In this document: piece by piece, positions 1 to 10,443 of the stretch
Layout: the number at the start of each line of letters is the position of its first letter
Numbering within the stretch: position 1 is the stretch's first letter
NCBI GenBank assembly: GCA_009602725.1
Contig: WELB01000203.1
Location: 170,197 to 208,861, forward strand
Direction of reading: 5' to 3'
Source: Spirogloea muscicola
Taxonomy: Eukaryota > Streptophyta > Zygnematophyceae > Spirogloeales > Spirogloeaceae
DNA length: 38,665 bases
The notes under the pieces: generated by a model
The model's input: the letters and a program-made list of their open reading frames with translations, nothing else
Told to the model about the DNA's origin: nothing
Database searches by the model: none
Program-made: the position numbers and the translations under genes

Positions 1-158
1 TCCGCCGCCGCAGCGGCAGCGGCGAAGAAGGCGAATGTGGGCGATGCCAGCGGCGGCGGCAGCGACGGCCACGTCGCCGCCGCCGGGCCCCACTGCGGCA
101 GGTGGCCCTCCAGCCCCCGCGCCGCGCAGGACAGCTCTGTCAGCAGCGCGCCCGCCAT
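1..158 (-). CDS. possible 5' part of an unidentified protein, cut by window edge
   Basis: On the minus strand an ATG at 158 opens a frame that stays open to the window edge. It reads MAGALLTELSCAARGLEGHL, then Pro-rich sequence, then a Phe/Ala-rich stretch that could start a membrane segment. The plus strand is also open here and has a plausible donor (GAG|gtgagg) near 211-217, so a plus-strand exon is equally possible. The GC-rich sequence keeps all frames open. I do not recognise the protein, and the strand is a weak preference. Confidence 0.2.
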   Translation of the reverse strand, partial: MAGALLTELSCAARGLEGHLPQWGPAAATWPSLPPPLASPTFAFFAAAAAAA

Positions 159-356
159 GCCCGCCGCACACTGCGGCGCGGGAGGCGCCGGCGGCCTCGC
201 CAAGACGGAGGTGAGGCTCTGGTCTGAGCCAGTCACTGAGCTGAAGCTGGCCAAGGACACCAATGCTTCGTCATGAACACCTGTATGCATCTGGCTGGCA
301 TTTCACAGCCGATTCTTTCATATCAGCAGCCGCTTTCTTCTTTTTTTTAATGCTTC
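159..356. other. unassigned stretch with T-rich tract
   Basis: No gene is recognised. A T-rich tract at 336-348 lies just before the first LINE tail. AATGCTTC at 349-356 is the left copy of that tail's target duplication. Confidence 0.4.
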
Positions 357-396
357 GCCTTTCCCAGCCACCAGTCAATCTGGCCGCGCTTTCTTC
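357..396 (+). mobile_element. 40-bp LINE-C 3' tail with 8-bp target duplication
   Basis: The sequence starts inside the LINE-C terminal hairpin and runs to the LINE-C 3' end (CCAGTCAATCTGGCCGCGCT, then TTCTTC). It is flanked by AATGCTTC at 349-356 and again at 397-404. That is the pattern of an extremely 5'-truncated retrotransposition event. The same tail recurs at 21610, 26157, 26775, 30895 and 38562. Confidence 0.65.
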
Positions 397-459
397 AATG
401 CTTCTGTCTACCGCTTGGGCATTGACTGGGGTTGTTTGTTGTGCGGGAGCCCAAGAATG

Positions 460-530
460 AAGAAGAAAGTGCTCGCCCATTGAGGATAGGGGCTGGAAAA
501 GCCAGCCCAAAAAATAGTGAACAGAGTACG
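460..530 (-). mobile_element. LINE-B 3' tail fragment
   Basis: Read on the minus strand this is the LINE-B 3' UTR: GTACTCTGTTCA, a hairpin GGGCTGG..CCAGCCC, then AATGGGCGAGCAC at the 3' end. AGAATG lies on both sides (454-459 and 531-536), a likely 6-bp target duplication. It faces a plus-strand copy at 600-715, forming an inverted pair. Confidence 0.6.
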
Positions 531-599
531 AGAATGGGATGCATTATTCGGTGCTCAGTGTGGCCCTCAATTACCATCTCAATGGCTCGGCAATTCACA

Positions 600-715
600 G
601 ATTTGTTCCGATACTGCCTCCTTTTCCTTGCCCCCTTCTCGTACTCTGTTCATTCTTTTGTGGGCTGGCTTTTCCAGCCCCTATTCTCACTGGGCGAGCA
701 CTTGCTTCTTTTCCT
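600..715 (+). mobile_element. LINE-B 3' tail fragment
   Basis: A plus-strand LINE-B 3' UTR: CCCCCTTCTCGTACTCTGTT, then the GGGCTGG..CCAGCCC hairpin near 660-680, then GGGCGAGCAC. No coding part remains. Together with the minus copy at 460-530 it could fold back on itself in a transcript. Confidence 0.6.
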
Positions 716-924
716 GGAGTCCCTGCGTCCTCGTTTTACATGGCCTGCTTGTACGTGCAATCAAGTGCTCTGCAAATCCCTGCTGGAGTTGACCTCAAGC
801 TGACTCATAAGCTGACTCATAATTGTCGCCTAGCAAACAGACTGACTGGAAGGCCGTGAAGCACTACAATAGATTCTGGAGAGGGTGAAGAGCTACAGTG
901 TGAAGGAAACAGATCGTGTGTTAG
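716..924. other. no gene recognised
   Basis: Short unassigned sequence between LINE fragments. The phrase AGCTGACTCATAA is nearly repeated in tandem around 798-822. Nothing else is supported. Confidence 0.4.
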
Positions 925-1125
925 AAAGAAATGTAGGCCAAATGGCCAGGTACAAAGGCAAGCACATTTAAAAATCTACAAAACTTACAGCAGATTGACC
1001 CGCTCAATAACCACGGGTCAAAACATAAAGGTCAATACTCGATGCATGAATACTAGTTGCCAGGAACGGAGCCCTTCTGCCAACTACTAGAGCTCGCCCA
1101 GCTTTCTGGTGCAAGGCACTAGCCT
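925..1125 (-). mobile_element. LINE-A 3' tail with C-terminal codons
   Basis: The minus strand encodes LHQKAGRAL followed by DLYVLTRGY and a stop, closely matching the last residues of the full LINE-A ORF at 17527-21294. Its 3' UTR carries the LINE-A hairpin (GGCCA-AA-TGGCC at 936-947) and the shared TGCTTGCCTTTGTACCTGGC. The upstream ORF is missing. Confidence 0.7.
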
Positions 1126-1334
1126 GTGAAGGTCCTGCTGACTATTTTTCACCACTCGCTGCCCATCTGGGCCCATCAGTACGGAGGCTGGAGGAAGGAC
1201 AAGACTATGAAATACTTTGTTGATTTCACAAAGACGAGGCCGGCACCAGCTTGTGAATTACTTGGTGTGAGCGGCCAACTGATCAGAGCAAGGAAACCCC
1301 CACGAAAATTTCCCGCGAGCTCTAGTTGATGGCA

Positions 1335-1500
1335 AAACTTGGAAAGTGCCATCTGGTTTTCAGGCATCGATTAGCGGCCTTTATGTGCTGACTGACCCGA
1401 GGTTACTGAGCGGGTCAATCTGCAGTGGGTAATGTAGGTCATCATATGTGGTTGCCTTTGCACTTGGCCACTTCGGCCTTGGTTTATCACAAGCACACGA
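1335..1500 (+). mobile_element. LINE-A 3' tail, plus strand
   Basis: The plus strand reads approximately PSGF, then LYVLT, then a disturbed RGY end. After GAGCGGGTCA comes a 3' UTR with TTGCCTTTGCACTTGGCC and a GGCC-ACTTC-GGCC hairpin at 1466-1478. It is inverted relative to the copy at 925-1125, with the two 3' ends pointing outward. The 5' boundary is approximate. Confidence 0.6.
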
Positions 1501-1974
1501 AAGTATCCCAGCGGCACCGCAGCCCGCACTTGCTGCTAATGCCACCACTGTGGGTGGACTGATCCGTCATGGCTTGCCGGGCCCATCAAGAAAGTTGGTG
1601 TCCCACAGGCACAGCTTTTATGCCAAGAGCTGTCGTGCAGCTGCCCATAGTGGCACTCTCTGCAGCTGGTCACAGGCCGCCTTGGCTTGGCCTGCCACCA
1701 GACTGCTGGCAACTGCTGGCAGACCAATCCGAAAGGGCCGCCTGCGGCATGTCTGCCCGCTACCTGATGGAGAAGTCACAACATGAACACCAATGCACGC
1801 CCTGTGACATGGACCTGGTCAAGTCTCCACAACTACCTGCACGAAGGCTCTTGAGTGTCCACAGCAAATATGGTCAGCCAAAGGCAGTTGGCGATGAGTC
1901 AATGCGGCAGCAAGTGAGTAGCAGTGTCTCTGCAGATGAAGGGGGTCGGGCCATTGCTGGATGCCGCACAGAAA
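1501..1974. other. downstream region of UTP25, no gene recognised
   Basis: This stretch lies just past the UTP25 stop codon and probably contains its 3' UTR. Several short frames are open but none resembles a protein I know. Confidence 0.4.
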
Positions 1975-4900
1975 TCAGCAGAACATGAACGTCCGATTTT
2001 CTGAATGCAGGAGCCGCGACGCCCGCGTGCTGCCGACAATGCGCTCAACCTGTTGTGGCAAGAGACGAGGAGGAGGGCGTCAAACAGGTGCCAGGCACGG
2101 CTCTGAGCCAGTTGCGCCAAGTCGTGTCTGGCTATCTCTTTGCAACCACGTTCAATCTCAGAGAATTTCATATATTAGCCGCCAGAAGGTCATGAGATTA
2201 CCATAGAATGGCGACACATCTGCCGCATTCACAGTAACCTTGATGGGAAGCTTGTTGCATTGCAAGAAAGGAGCAGAGCCTGCTGCAAGCTTGCCCAAGC
2301 AGATAAGCAGATGATTTGAGGTCCGTTTGGGAGGGCACCTGGAGCTTGTCGAATTTGGTGAAGAGGACTGTGCACCTAGGGTTGGCTGCGCCCTCCAGCA
2401 GATTCAGGAGCTGTCGACGAAGGGCACCAAGAGAAAAGAGCCAGATCAAGACATAAGCACTCAGCAGGTTTACAGGAGAGCAGTGACAAGAGAAGCACGT
2501 CCTTGCAAGCCGCGCCGAACAATGATGGAGGTCTCTTACCTCTGCATAAAAGTGGGCATTGTCAGGGAGCGAGTAGAAGATGAGCTCCTGGATGCCTCTC
2601 AGCTGCTCCACAGCCAGTTGCCACAAGTGGCAGAAATTAATGAAAGGAAAACCGCACTCAAGCGAGCTTAGCGAGCTGGCACATAAATTGGGCGATTGGA
2701 CAAGAAATGCTTTTCACTTGCACGGTATGCAAGTCCTCACCCTGTACCGGTGATAGAAGTGTGCTCGCTCTGTGTACAGCATTATGCTCCGCTTGCTGTG
2801 GAAGAACCAGGACCGCGACCTGGAAATGTCACTTTGCTTTGTGTATCTGCGAGTGAACCAGTAGTAATGATGTCCTCAGAAACTTACAATATTCATACAT
2901 CGGCAGGTGCATTGTCAAAGTGCAAAATTCACATGCTGGTCTGGATCCTGAAAATCCACAAGGTTTGGCCCATGTTCTTATTGAACTATCTGGGGTCTCT
3001 TGGAGCACTGGACATGGGGTGACAGCAACACAACAATGACAACAATGTGGAGATGCTGCACGTACTCGCTCAAGAGGCAGAATGATGCATTTTGAGCTTT
3101 GAGGAAGTTCCTCAACCGCACGAAGTCAAAGTACGACCTGACAAAAATGAGCGTTCCCACCTGGTAAGAGGAACACCCTGGTGAGTGCAAGAGCTCCAAT
3201 CAGAATATTGGAGAAACTTGCACACCTCCACTGTTGCCTTCATTGAATTACTCATGCTTGTGATACTTGAGCAAAGTGCAACACTGATATGACCCCACGT
3301 AACTTATTTTAGGTAGAAAATGAGGCACAGAGACAAAGTAACCTAGAGTATGAAATTACCTGCAATGAATCTCGAACACGAGGATAAACCTGCGGGCAAA
3401 ATGGGGCGTGAAGCCTGATTAGAAGAGACTGCTGCCAATAAGCAAGGCCTGTCCACTGATTCCGCCTCATATCTGTTCTTTCCAGCCAAGAGTTATTAAC
3501 AAGCTGGTATGCTTGCTCAGAATCTGTTAACATGCTTTAGGTCCATGATGCTCCAGGTGGGATTTGGGCATGCCTTATTCTTTGACTTCATGTGATCTTA
3601 CAAGATCTGTCAACTTGTACTCAAGAGTCAAGCACACAAGCATCTGATTGCACCTGCAAACAGGTTAAGGGTTCAGAGTTTTTGGGGTACAGGGTTTAGG
3701 ATGTAGGGTTTGGGGTTTAGGGTTTAGGTTTACAATCTTAGCCTCTCACAGAACGCGTCACCTGCTTAGCAAAGTGCTCAAGCCTTGCATCATCCACAGA
3801 GGCAAGAGACTTGGAATCCAGCCTCTCGTAGACCTGTTGCACTTGGGGGACTACCTTGGACAGGAGCCCCGCATGCTCAGTGTGAAGCTTCACCTGCAAT
3901 GTTTGCAGTGCGAAGACTTTGATTGCGATTTGACCAATGATTGTGCAGATGCACAAAGCCAGCTGGTCAAGCCAATAAAACAATACCTCAAACCACACAA
4001 GAGCAAGCCTAAGGCACATACTACATGGACTGACGACAATGATGCTGTAAAGAGGTTCTTAAGAAATGCTTTGAAGATCAGTCCATGCACTTGCATACAA
4101 GACCATGGAGGCAAGACATCTGAGTACATCCATGATATATCCACTGCATGAGGAACCTTAGCACTGTACATGCCCTCCGGGCACTAATGGTTGCACGTAC
4201 GTACTTTGCCGGCGTGATTCATGCAGGTCCTTTGGAACAGAGCATTGAGACCTGCGAAACAGCATCAGTAGTCACAGACTGATGAAATGAGCAAGTAGAT
4301 TGAAGCATGCAAAGTGCATCAAATTAATAGAATACGTATGCTAAGCAAACCCACCATCTCCAGGGTGACAGGAGGGGCCTCCAAGGTGTGACAGGAGGGG
4401 CTTGACTCAATGAAATAGCATTTCACAAATTCAAAATGGTCTAAGGTAATGATGAGAAGTAGCATTCTCCATGTGGCCACTATCAATTCTAAAAAACACA
4501 ATCTTACCAGCATCAGCATAGGCAGAATGGACAATTGTTTGACGATAATGCTTGGCCCACCCGTTCAAGTATCTGATTGTGGTGCAGAGTACTAATGATC
4601 AGGTAGACCTTGGAAGGTCAATTACCTCGTTGACAAGCTCATGAAGCACTTGAAGCCATTGCCAAATCACAAGTGATTACCAAGCAGCCATTTGACACAG
4701 AGGACGTAAAGGTGGATTACTTAGATACAAGGGAGACTGACCAATTTGCAAATCTCAATCACCGATGTCCTGCGGCAGGCTGCCTGATTATTGGTACTCA
4801 CCATTCCCGTACTCGCATGAGATCAGTGCCGTGCTGCCGCTGCGGAAGCTGATTGAGGCTCTCTACAACAGCAACCACATGTGACCAATTCTGTGCACAG

Positions 4901-7900
4901 AAGTATGGCAATGAGGCAATGAGCATTTGTGCCACGCTCTGCAGAGCGTGGCACAAATACTGACAGAGCTTTCCTTAAGTGGCTCCAGAGCTCAACTGAA
5001 GTCAGTACAGCCCTTCAGTATTTACACATCTTTTGCAGTCAAAGTTACAACCTATCAGGATAATTGCTGCTATTCACATTGAGGCAGTATGTCTAACATT
5101 GAAGGAATTAGTCTGACCTGCATAAGAATGACGTCTGCATAGCCAACAACCAAAATCTGTCACATTTGAGAGGAACAATCATACGATGTTGGTGCCAGCT
5201 TGACTGTCATGCATCACATACAGACACAACATCCATTTTGCCATGATACCTATTCTTGGTAAATACGTAGCCAAATTGGTCTCTTGATTGTTACTATAGT
5301 GTGCTTTTCCTGCTCTTATGCAACCAAGACGTGCATGCTGCACCTTAGCTGTATGAGGAAGTTGTGAGAACTACCTCAATGGAGGACAGGAAGTCAACAT
5401 CCTTGTCCTTCTCGGAGGAGGCCTCCCCAATCCTCTGGAAGTGGCACAGACAGTCAGTATGACTTTGTGCCATGCGCATCAAATAAGTGTGATGGTGTTG
5501 ACTGGCTCAGACTCTTTTTCCTTGCCTTGGCTCTGATTGGCTTTCCGCAGTCACAAATGGCTTACAGTGATCAGGCCGATGGGGGAAGCCACGATGATGT
5601 CTGAAATATAGAAGTCCGTATACAACTTGATGCTTCTCCTGACGAAATCCAGGAGATAATTAGCAACGAGTATGTGACGTACATATTGAGCATGACTTCA
5701 TTCTTCACTTACAGGGGCCTGCGGGCGATCACACACCTGGTGAGCTTGATCCCAATACGAAAGTGATCATCGTTGTTGCCTTTAAATAGTGCGGTATGGT
5801 CGAGGGGCTTCTTCCTGCCAAGCATGAGGGACGCTGCTCCATCTTCGTCCCCTCTGTCATGATCTGCAGCCAATTCGCTTGGCAATGCTTTCTCACCCAC
5901 AGCCTCACCTTCGACCTCTTCCACTCCAAAATCATCAAAGAAGCGATCCTTCTCCTCCACAGTTGTCTGCAATAACCCAGAGCACAATTACCATACCCTG
6001 CATCACTAATGCTGCTGGGTGATCTGAACAAAGGCCGGGAGGATTCTGTATGATTGAAAGACCACCAAAGAATACCAATGCATAGCATTGGTATTCTTGA
6101 TTTATCAACGCACTTCTGAGCACAGTGAGTGGTTCATGCTCAGAAGTACTGACACAGTGCTTACTAGATGAAAATGGATCTTTCATTGTGTGCTGACCTT
6201 TTGAGATGGGGGGGCAATCTCCACAAAGCGCTCAATGAGCTTCAGGGCCAAGCTCCGGAAGGGTAAGAGAATGAGAACCTGTGAACGCAGAGGATCATCT
6301 TCATCCTCTTGATCCTTCATCGCTTGAGAGGACGAGATAACCCAGGCATGACAGGCTAGCATAGAGGGACATGCAATTCTGTTGCCATTTTTCCACAGAA
6401 GCGCAGCATGAAGGTACATGCCATACGCTCTTGCACCCTGCCTATGGGGTTCAATTAGAGCGTTGTTACCGAGCTTGACTTGTCTGTCACCTTTGGTCGT
6501 GTGAAACCTTGATCCTGTGTGCCCTCTTCCTCCAGCAACTTCTTCTCGTTGTTCTTCGTGACCTCGTCTCGTGTCTTCAGAAGGTGATTCATCTGTGGAG
6601 GGCAAGATCATGTGAGAAGGAGAACCTGGTCGTCAAACCCCATGCCAACATGCTGATTTACATGGACAGCTCCATGTCTTGAACTGCACTGCAAACTCTT
6701 GCACTGAGAGACCTGCAACACAGATGTCGTCATTGTGGCAAGGCCTTACAATGTGGAGGAGGTATGCATCTACAAGTTGTGCATCTGCCCCCAACTTTGG
6801 CCAAGCTGTGTGGAGAATGTCCCTGTACGAGTTGCCTGTGGGCAGGTCCCACAGCACGAGTAAGAAAAGCACCAGCTGTCAAGATCAGAAATAGCATAGC
6901 GGTAATCACCTTCAACACTTGTCCTGCTAGCAACTACCGTGTATGAGGACTTCCTTAGGCTCCTCCATATGTTCACCGCAGCTAAATCTAGCCTATCACC
7001 CTTCTCATATGTATATCATCAGAGTACAGGAGCCAAACAAGGCAAAAATCACGAACTAGAGACTGCTGAAACTGCTCACAAAGAGAGAAGAATTGATGCT
7101 GTTCGGCGGACACAAAATCCGACAGCTGGGCCCCAGGGTGGGAGCTCGCCCAGTGCTTTATCAACCGTTGCTTCAATCCGCAGCCCGAAAGCGGGCACTC
7201 CTGCTGCGACGAGCCCAGCTACTGGACCTCAGCTAGTCAGGACAAAACCAACTGCTTCATGCGCATCTCAGCTGTTGATTGCACTTTAACTGTTGCTCCC
7301 AAAGCACGCAGCTGTGACTGCTTATATTTACAGGCATGGACAATACAGGCTCAGGTGTTCAGGGGTATGTGTGAAGGGTTGTAAGGGCCAGGAGGAGAAG
7401 GACCCCTAGCTGGACACAGACATGCAACAACCCGGATGCTCCATCCATGAGAATAACCAGCAGCAGACTAAGCTTTGACAAGTCAATATGATGTACTAGC
7501 GGTCAGACGCTGAGTACTAGAATAGGGATACAAGTTTCAATTCTGACTGCACAGATAAATTCGTCAACTTACCTCCGGCAAAGAGCTCTGATTGGTGACC
7601 CACTTGCCCCTGGGGATGCCTGCTGCTGGCATTGCCATCGCATATCTGGTGCGGCTGGCCGCCAAAGCCAGCAAGTCGTCCTCCTCAAGAATGCGGCCCC
7701 TGTGCTCATGGAAAGGGCTGGCAGGAGAACGACAGGCAGACCCGGAAAAATGTCAGACGCTGCTGCTTGCCCTGCTACCTATACACGCACTCATATCTGG
7801 CGCCGTCGAGTACCAATGAGCTATGAAGTGGACACCGACTTGGCAGGCCCTGCAGCGCCGTGGCTGCTCCGCCGCTCGCGCTGCGCGTTGCCCTCCTCGT

Positions 7901-8943
7901 CACTCTCGCTGCCTGCCGCCTCGCCTAGCAGCTGCGGCCCCACAGCCCCCTTCACGCCCTTTGGCCGCTTTGTGGGCGGCTCGGCAGCGGCTGCCTTGGC
8001 CCTCTTCCTCGTCGCTCTGCCGGCCCCCTGCTTCGCCTCTTCCTCTTCTGCAGCACCTCCTTCCTCCTCCTCCTCCTCACCCCCCTCCTCCTCGCCCTCC
8101 TCCTCCCCCTCCTTCTCCCCCTCCTCCTCCTCCTCCTCCTCCTCCTCCTCCTCTGGTGACCGTGCAATGCCCTCGCTCTCCTCTGCGTCTTCGTCCTCAT
8201 AGCCTTCCTCAGCTGCGTCTCTTCCACTCTCGTTGATGGTTTCGCTGGCTGACTTCTCATCAACTCGGACGCTTCTGCCTCTCCTGGCCCTGGCTTCCCT
8301 GGGGCCGCCCTCTTCAGACCTTGGCTCCACTGCACATAGGGTGAGACACAACTTAAGTGAGCAACTCAACACTTCTGCGATGATGGGGTGGGGCCCAACT
8401 GAGGCATGGAGACTGCTCCCCCGGATCCCACTGTAGCCAGTAGCAGATGGTTGCTGGCACCACTGGGAGTGCAGCGAATTTGCAAACTTGGGCTTACACA
8501 GATTCTGCGCCTGGTTGCTCACAGGGCAGGCCTCCGAGTCCTTCCTTGATTGTGAAGGAAGCGGAGAGGCAGGCAAGCGCCATGACATACCTGTGCGAGC
8601 GCTCGCGTGATCTGCATCTGGCGACTCCACGTCGCTGTCGTGCTCCGAAGCTGCGTACGGCCCACCACAGTCAGGCCCAGAACCGAGCGGGCTCTGGTGC
8701 GTTGACGGACGGCGCAGGCGGGCATGGAGCTGCACGACATGTGCGCAACCTGCTGCCCAGGCGCGGCAAGACCTCGGCGCCGGCACAAACAGCGGCGTGC
8801 TCGCCTGGCCAGGGCTCGTCGCCGCCGCCGGGCTCGACGCCAGAGCTCGAGTCGGAGCTCGAGCTCGAGCTGCCGGAGGCGCTGCCGCCCTCGCCGCCGC
8901 CGTCAGAGCCGTGCAGCAAGCGGTAGTTGCGCCGCTTGATCAT
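1975..8943 (-). CDS. UTP25: UTP25 / DEF-like U3 snoRNP-associated protein (SSU processome), about 22 exons
   Basis: UTP25 is a helicase-like nucleolar protein of the small-subunit processome that acts in 18S pre-rRNA processing. Exons read by phase and GT-AG: 8943-8773 and 8693-8591 (tentative), 8329-7840, 7717-7573, 7200-7080, 6835-6750, 6592-6491, 6278-6198, 5966-5737, 5638-5566, 5434-5375, 5156-5118, 4890-4802, 4572-4508, 4251-4205, 3893-3762, 3389-3360, 3160-3066, 2846-2741, 2602-2540, 2410-2339, 2049-1975. They sum to 2475 nt (about 824 aa). Diagnostic family blocks include PFHEH, FFSLCNSYRDIL, VLILLPFRSLAL, DDHFRIGIKLTR, YISDIIVASPIGL, HGTDLMRVREW, WAKHYRQTIV, YFDFVRLRNFLK, TKQSDISRSRSWFF, MLYTERAHFYHRYRLRGI and VERIVGSTRA. 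The N-terminal exon is a Glu-rich acidic tract, as expected in this family. One defect: joining 4802 to 4572 makes the codon TGA where the family has Trp. The first two exons are the least certain. Confidence 0.92.
3660..3735 (+). repeat. degenerate TTTAGGG array inside a UTP25 intron
   Basis: Variants of GGGTTTAGG and GGGTTCAGAG are repeated, ending in GGGTTTGGGGTTTAGGGTTT. They lie in the intron between the exons ending at 3762 and starting at 3389. This is plant/green-algal type telomeric sequence in an internal position. Confidence 0.75.
4925..4958. repeat. perfect 34-bp palindrome in a UTP25 intron
   Basis: A 17-bp arm (ATTTGTGCCACGCTCTG) is followed directly by its exact reverse complement, centred on CTGCAG. 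It sits in the intron between the exons ending at 5118 and starting at 4890, 34 bp upstream of the latter on the minus strand. It would form a loopless hairpin. Confidence 0.85.
6068..6098. repeat. 14-bp stem, 3-nt loop hairpin in a UTP25 intron
   Basis: AAGAATACCAATGC, loop ATA, then the exact complement. It lies in the intron between the exons ending at 6198 and starting at 5966. A second, looser inverted match (CTTCTGAGCA / TGCTCAGAAG) follows at about 6112-6147. Confidence 0.8.
8056..8153. repeat. TCC/GGA trinucleotide run in UTP25 acidic exon
   Basis: Interrupted (TCC)n on the plus strand, read on the minus strand as GAG/GAA codons. It makes the Glu/Gly-rich acidic tract of UTP25. Length variation here would stay in frame. 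Confidence 0.8.
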
Positions 8944-9070
8944 GGTGCTTCCAGGTCCGGCTGCTCAGGCCACGCCGCAAGGACCGCCGTCCAGAGTCCA
9001 GAGTCTCGGCTTCTCCGCGGCCTCGGCAGCCACTCCCACGCCCACCACGCACGCGGACGCTGTCAAGGAA

Positions 9071-9145
9071 GCAGGGTTCAGGGTCTAGGGTATAGGGTTT
9101 GACTTAGGGTTCAGGGTTGAGGGTTTAGGGCTTAGGGCTTAGCCC
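9071..9145 (+). repeat. degenerate TTTAGGG array
   Basis: Repeats of GGGTTCAGGG, GGGTCTAGGG, GGGTATAGGG, GGGTTTAGGG and GGGCTTAGGG in the UTP25-MRPL11 divergent region. Confidence 0.75.
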
Positions 9146-9309
9146 GAGAAGCGTCGCAGTGTGCTGAGGTCGCTCCGCCTTGCCTATAGGACCGGAGCCA
9201 CTTGTTGGGCTTGGCGAAGTGCAGCCGTGAGCGCCGCAGGCGGCTCTAGCCTGCCGTTGTCAGGATGCACTGCAAGCCACTGATAGACCGGGTGGCGACC
9301 TTCGCGCTC

Positions 9310-9449
9310 TGAGAGGGAGAGGGCGTCGTCGTGTGTCAGCCATGTTCGCAGCGAGCTCAGGCTCCTGCGTTGCACCAGAAAGCTGGTCGAGCTTCAGCTG
9401 GTGACACAACGGCTCGTCAAATTGCCGTCTGGTATTCAGGCATCAGTTG
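9310..9449 (+). mobile_element. LINE-A C-terminal coding fragment
   Basis: The plus strand encodes QRAQAPALHQKAGRASAG and continues to WYSGIS. This matches the LINE-A C-terminus (QRAQAYALHQKAGRALAAG ... SGIRAS) and is cut by the single N at 9450. The expected RGY-stop and 3' UTR hairpin are absent, so either the copy is truncated or the assembly is joined wrongly here. Confidence 0.65.
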
Positions 9450-9518
9450 NCGCGACGGCGGCGGCGGCGGCTGCTCGGCGGCGGCGGCGGTAAGGGAGGC
9501 GAGCTCCAAGCGGCGCCG

Positions 9519-10443
9519 ATGGCGCAGCAGCCGGCACGGCAGGTGGCGACGGTGATCCGGCTGGTCATCGCCGCAGGCGGCGCCAAGCCGGCTCCGCCGG
9601 TGGGTCCGGCGCTGGGCCAGCACGGCCTCAACCTCATGGCCTTCTGCAAGGACTTCAACGCGCGCACCGCCCACCTCAAGCCCGACGTCCCCGTCCCCGT
9701 CCAGCTCACCGCCTACAAGGTTTGTCGCCGCCGCCGTTGCCACTGCCGAGCACCTGTTACACAAACACCCTCAGGCCTCTGATTTGGTGTACAGGGTTTA
9801 GGTTTTAGCTTTAGCGTTTAGGGTTCAGGGTTTGGTTTAGGATTTAGCTGCAGCTTCCGTCCATTACGAGAGCGGCGACTGCCTCACCGTCCTGCCTAGC
9901 TGACGGCTCTTGCCTCGTGTCCGTCACTTGACAGTCCCGTCCTCCTCAGTGCATTGCCGGTATGAGTCGCGCAACTGGTGTCGTGAAATGCGCCCAAGAG
10001 GATGTACAACCCTCTTCTTGAGCGGCTCGTCGGTGTTCAAGTCTCGGAGGTGGAGCCATTCAGGCGGCCCGTGGCTAGTGCTGCGGTCAAGAGCCTCTGA
10101 CACACGTGCAAAGCATGAGTGGGCTCAGTGTGACGGGACTGCCGATGGAATGGAGTGGACTCATTGAACGCACTGGCGTTGCTTGCAGGACCGCTCGTTC
10201 GAGTTCACCATTCGCTCGCCGACAGTGAGCTACTTCCTGAAGAAGGCCGCGGGAGTCCAAGCTGGCAGCGGCGTCGCTGGGCATGAGCCGGCGGGCGTTG
10301 TCACACTCAAGCATGTATACGAGATTGCACGCATCAAGCAGCAGGACCCTGACTGCCAGTACATGTCGCTCGAGGGCATCTGCCACAGCGTCATTGGCAC
10401 TGCCCGCTCAATGGGTATCGCCGTCAGGAGGAGCCTGGACTGA
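9519..10443 (+). CDS. MRPL11: mitochondrial large-subunit ribosomal protein L11 (uL11m)
   Basis: uL11 forms the ribosomal stalk base on the large subunit and binds the GTPase-centre rRNA. Exon 1 is 9519-9719 (67 codons) and exon 2 is 10189-10443, joined AAG|gtttgt...ttgcag|GAC, giving 151 aa. Exon 1 holds the hallmark [20 protein letters not shown] and FNART. Exon 2 has [40 protein letters not shown] and GTARSMGI. The wording (FEFT.KSPTVS, CQYM.LE, no long presequence) matches plant mitochondrial L11 better than plastid L11. The start is the first ATG before the conserved block. No lesion is seen. The intron contains a telomere-like array. Confidence 0.93.
9795..9848 (+). repeat. degenerate TTTAGGG array in MRPL11 intron
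   Basis: AGGGTTTAGGTTTTAGC, GTTTAGGGTTCAGGGTTTGG and TTTAGGATTTAG lie inside the single intron of the L11 gene. Confidence 0.7.

Larger units (their letters stand above)
8944..9518. promoter_or_regulatory. divergent intergenic region between UTP25 and MRPL11
   Basis: This interval separates two genes transcribed outward, so it should hold both promoters. I see no clear TATA box. It contains a degenerate TTTAGGG array (about 9071-9145), a LINE-A fragment (about 9310-9449), one N at 9450 and a CGG-rich stretch just before the L11 start. Confidence 0.4.

Noticed and set aside
7821-8786. 321-codon minus-strand open frame as a standalone gene
   Set aside because: Its Glu-rich part is the third UTP25 exon. 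The rest is intron or second-exon sequence kept open by GC-rich composition.
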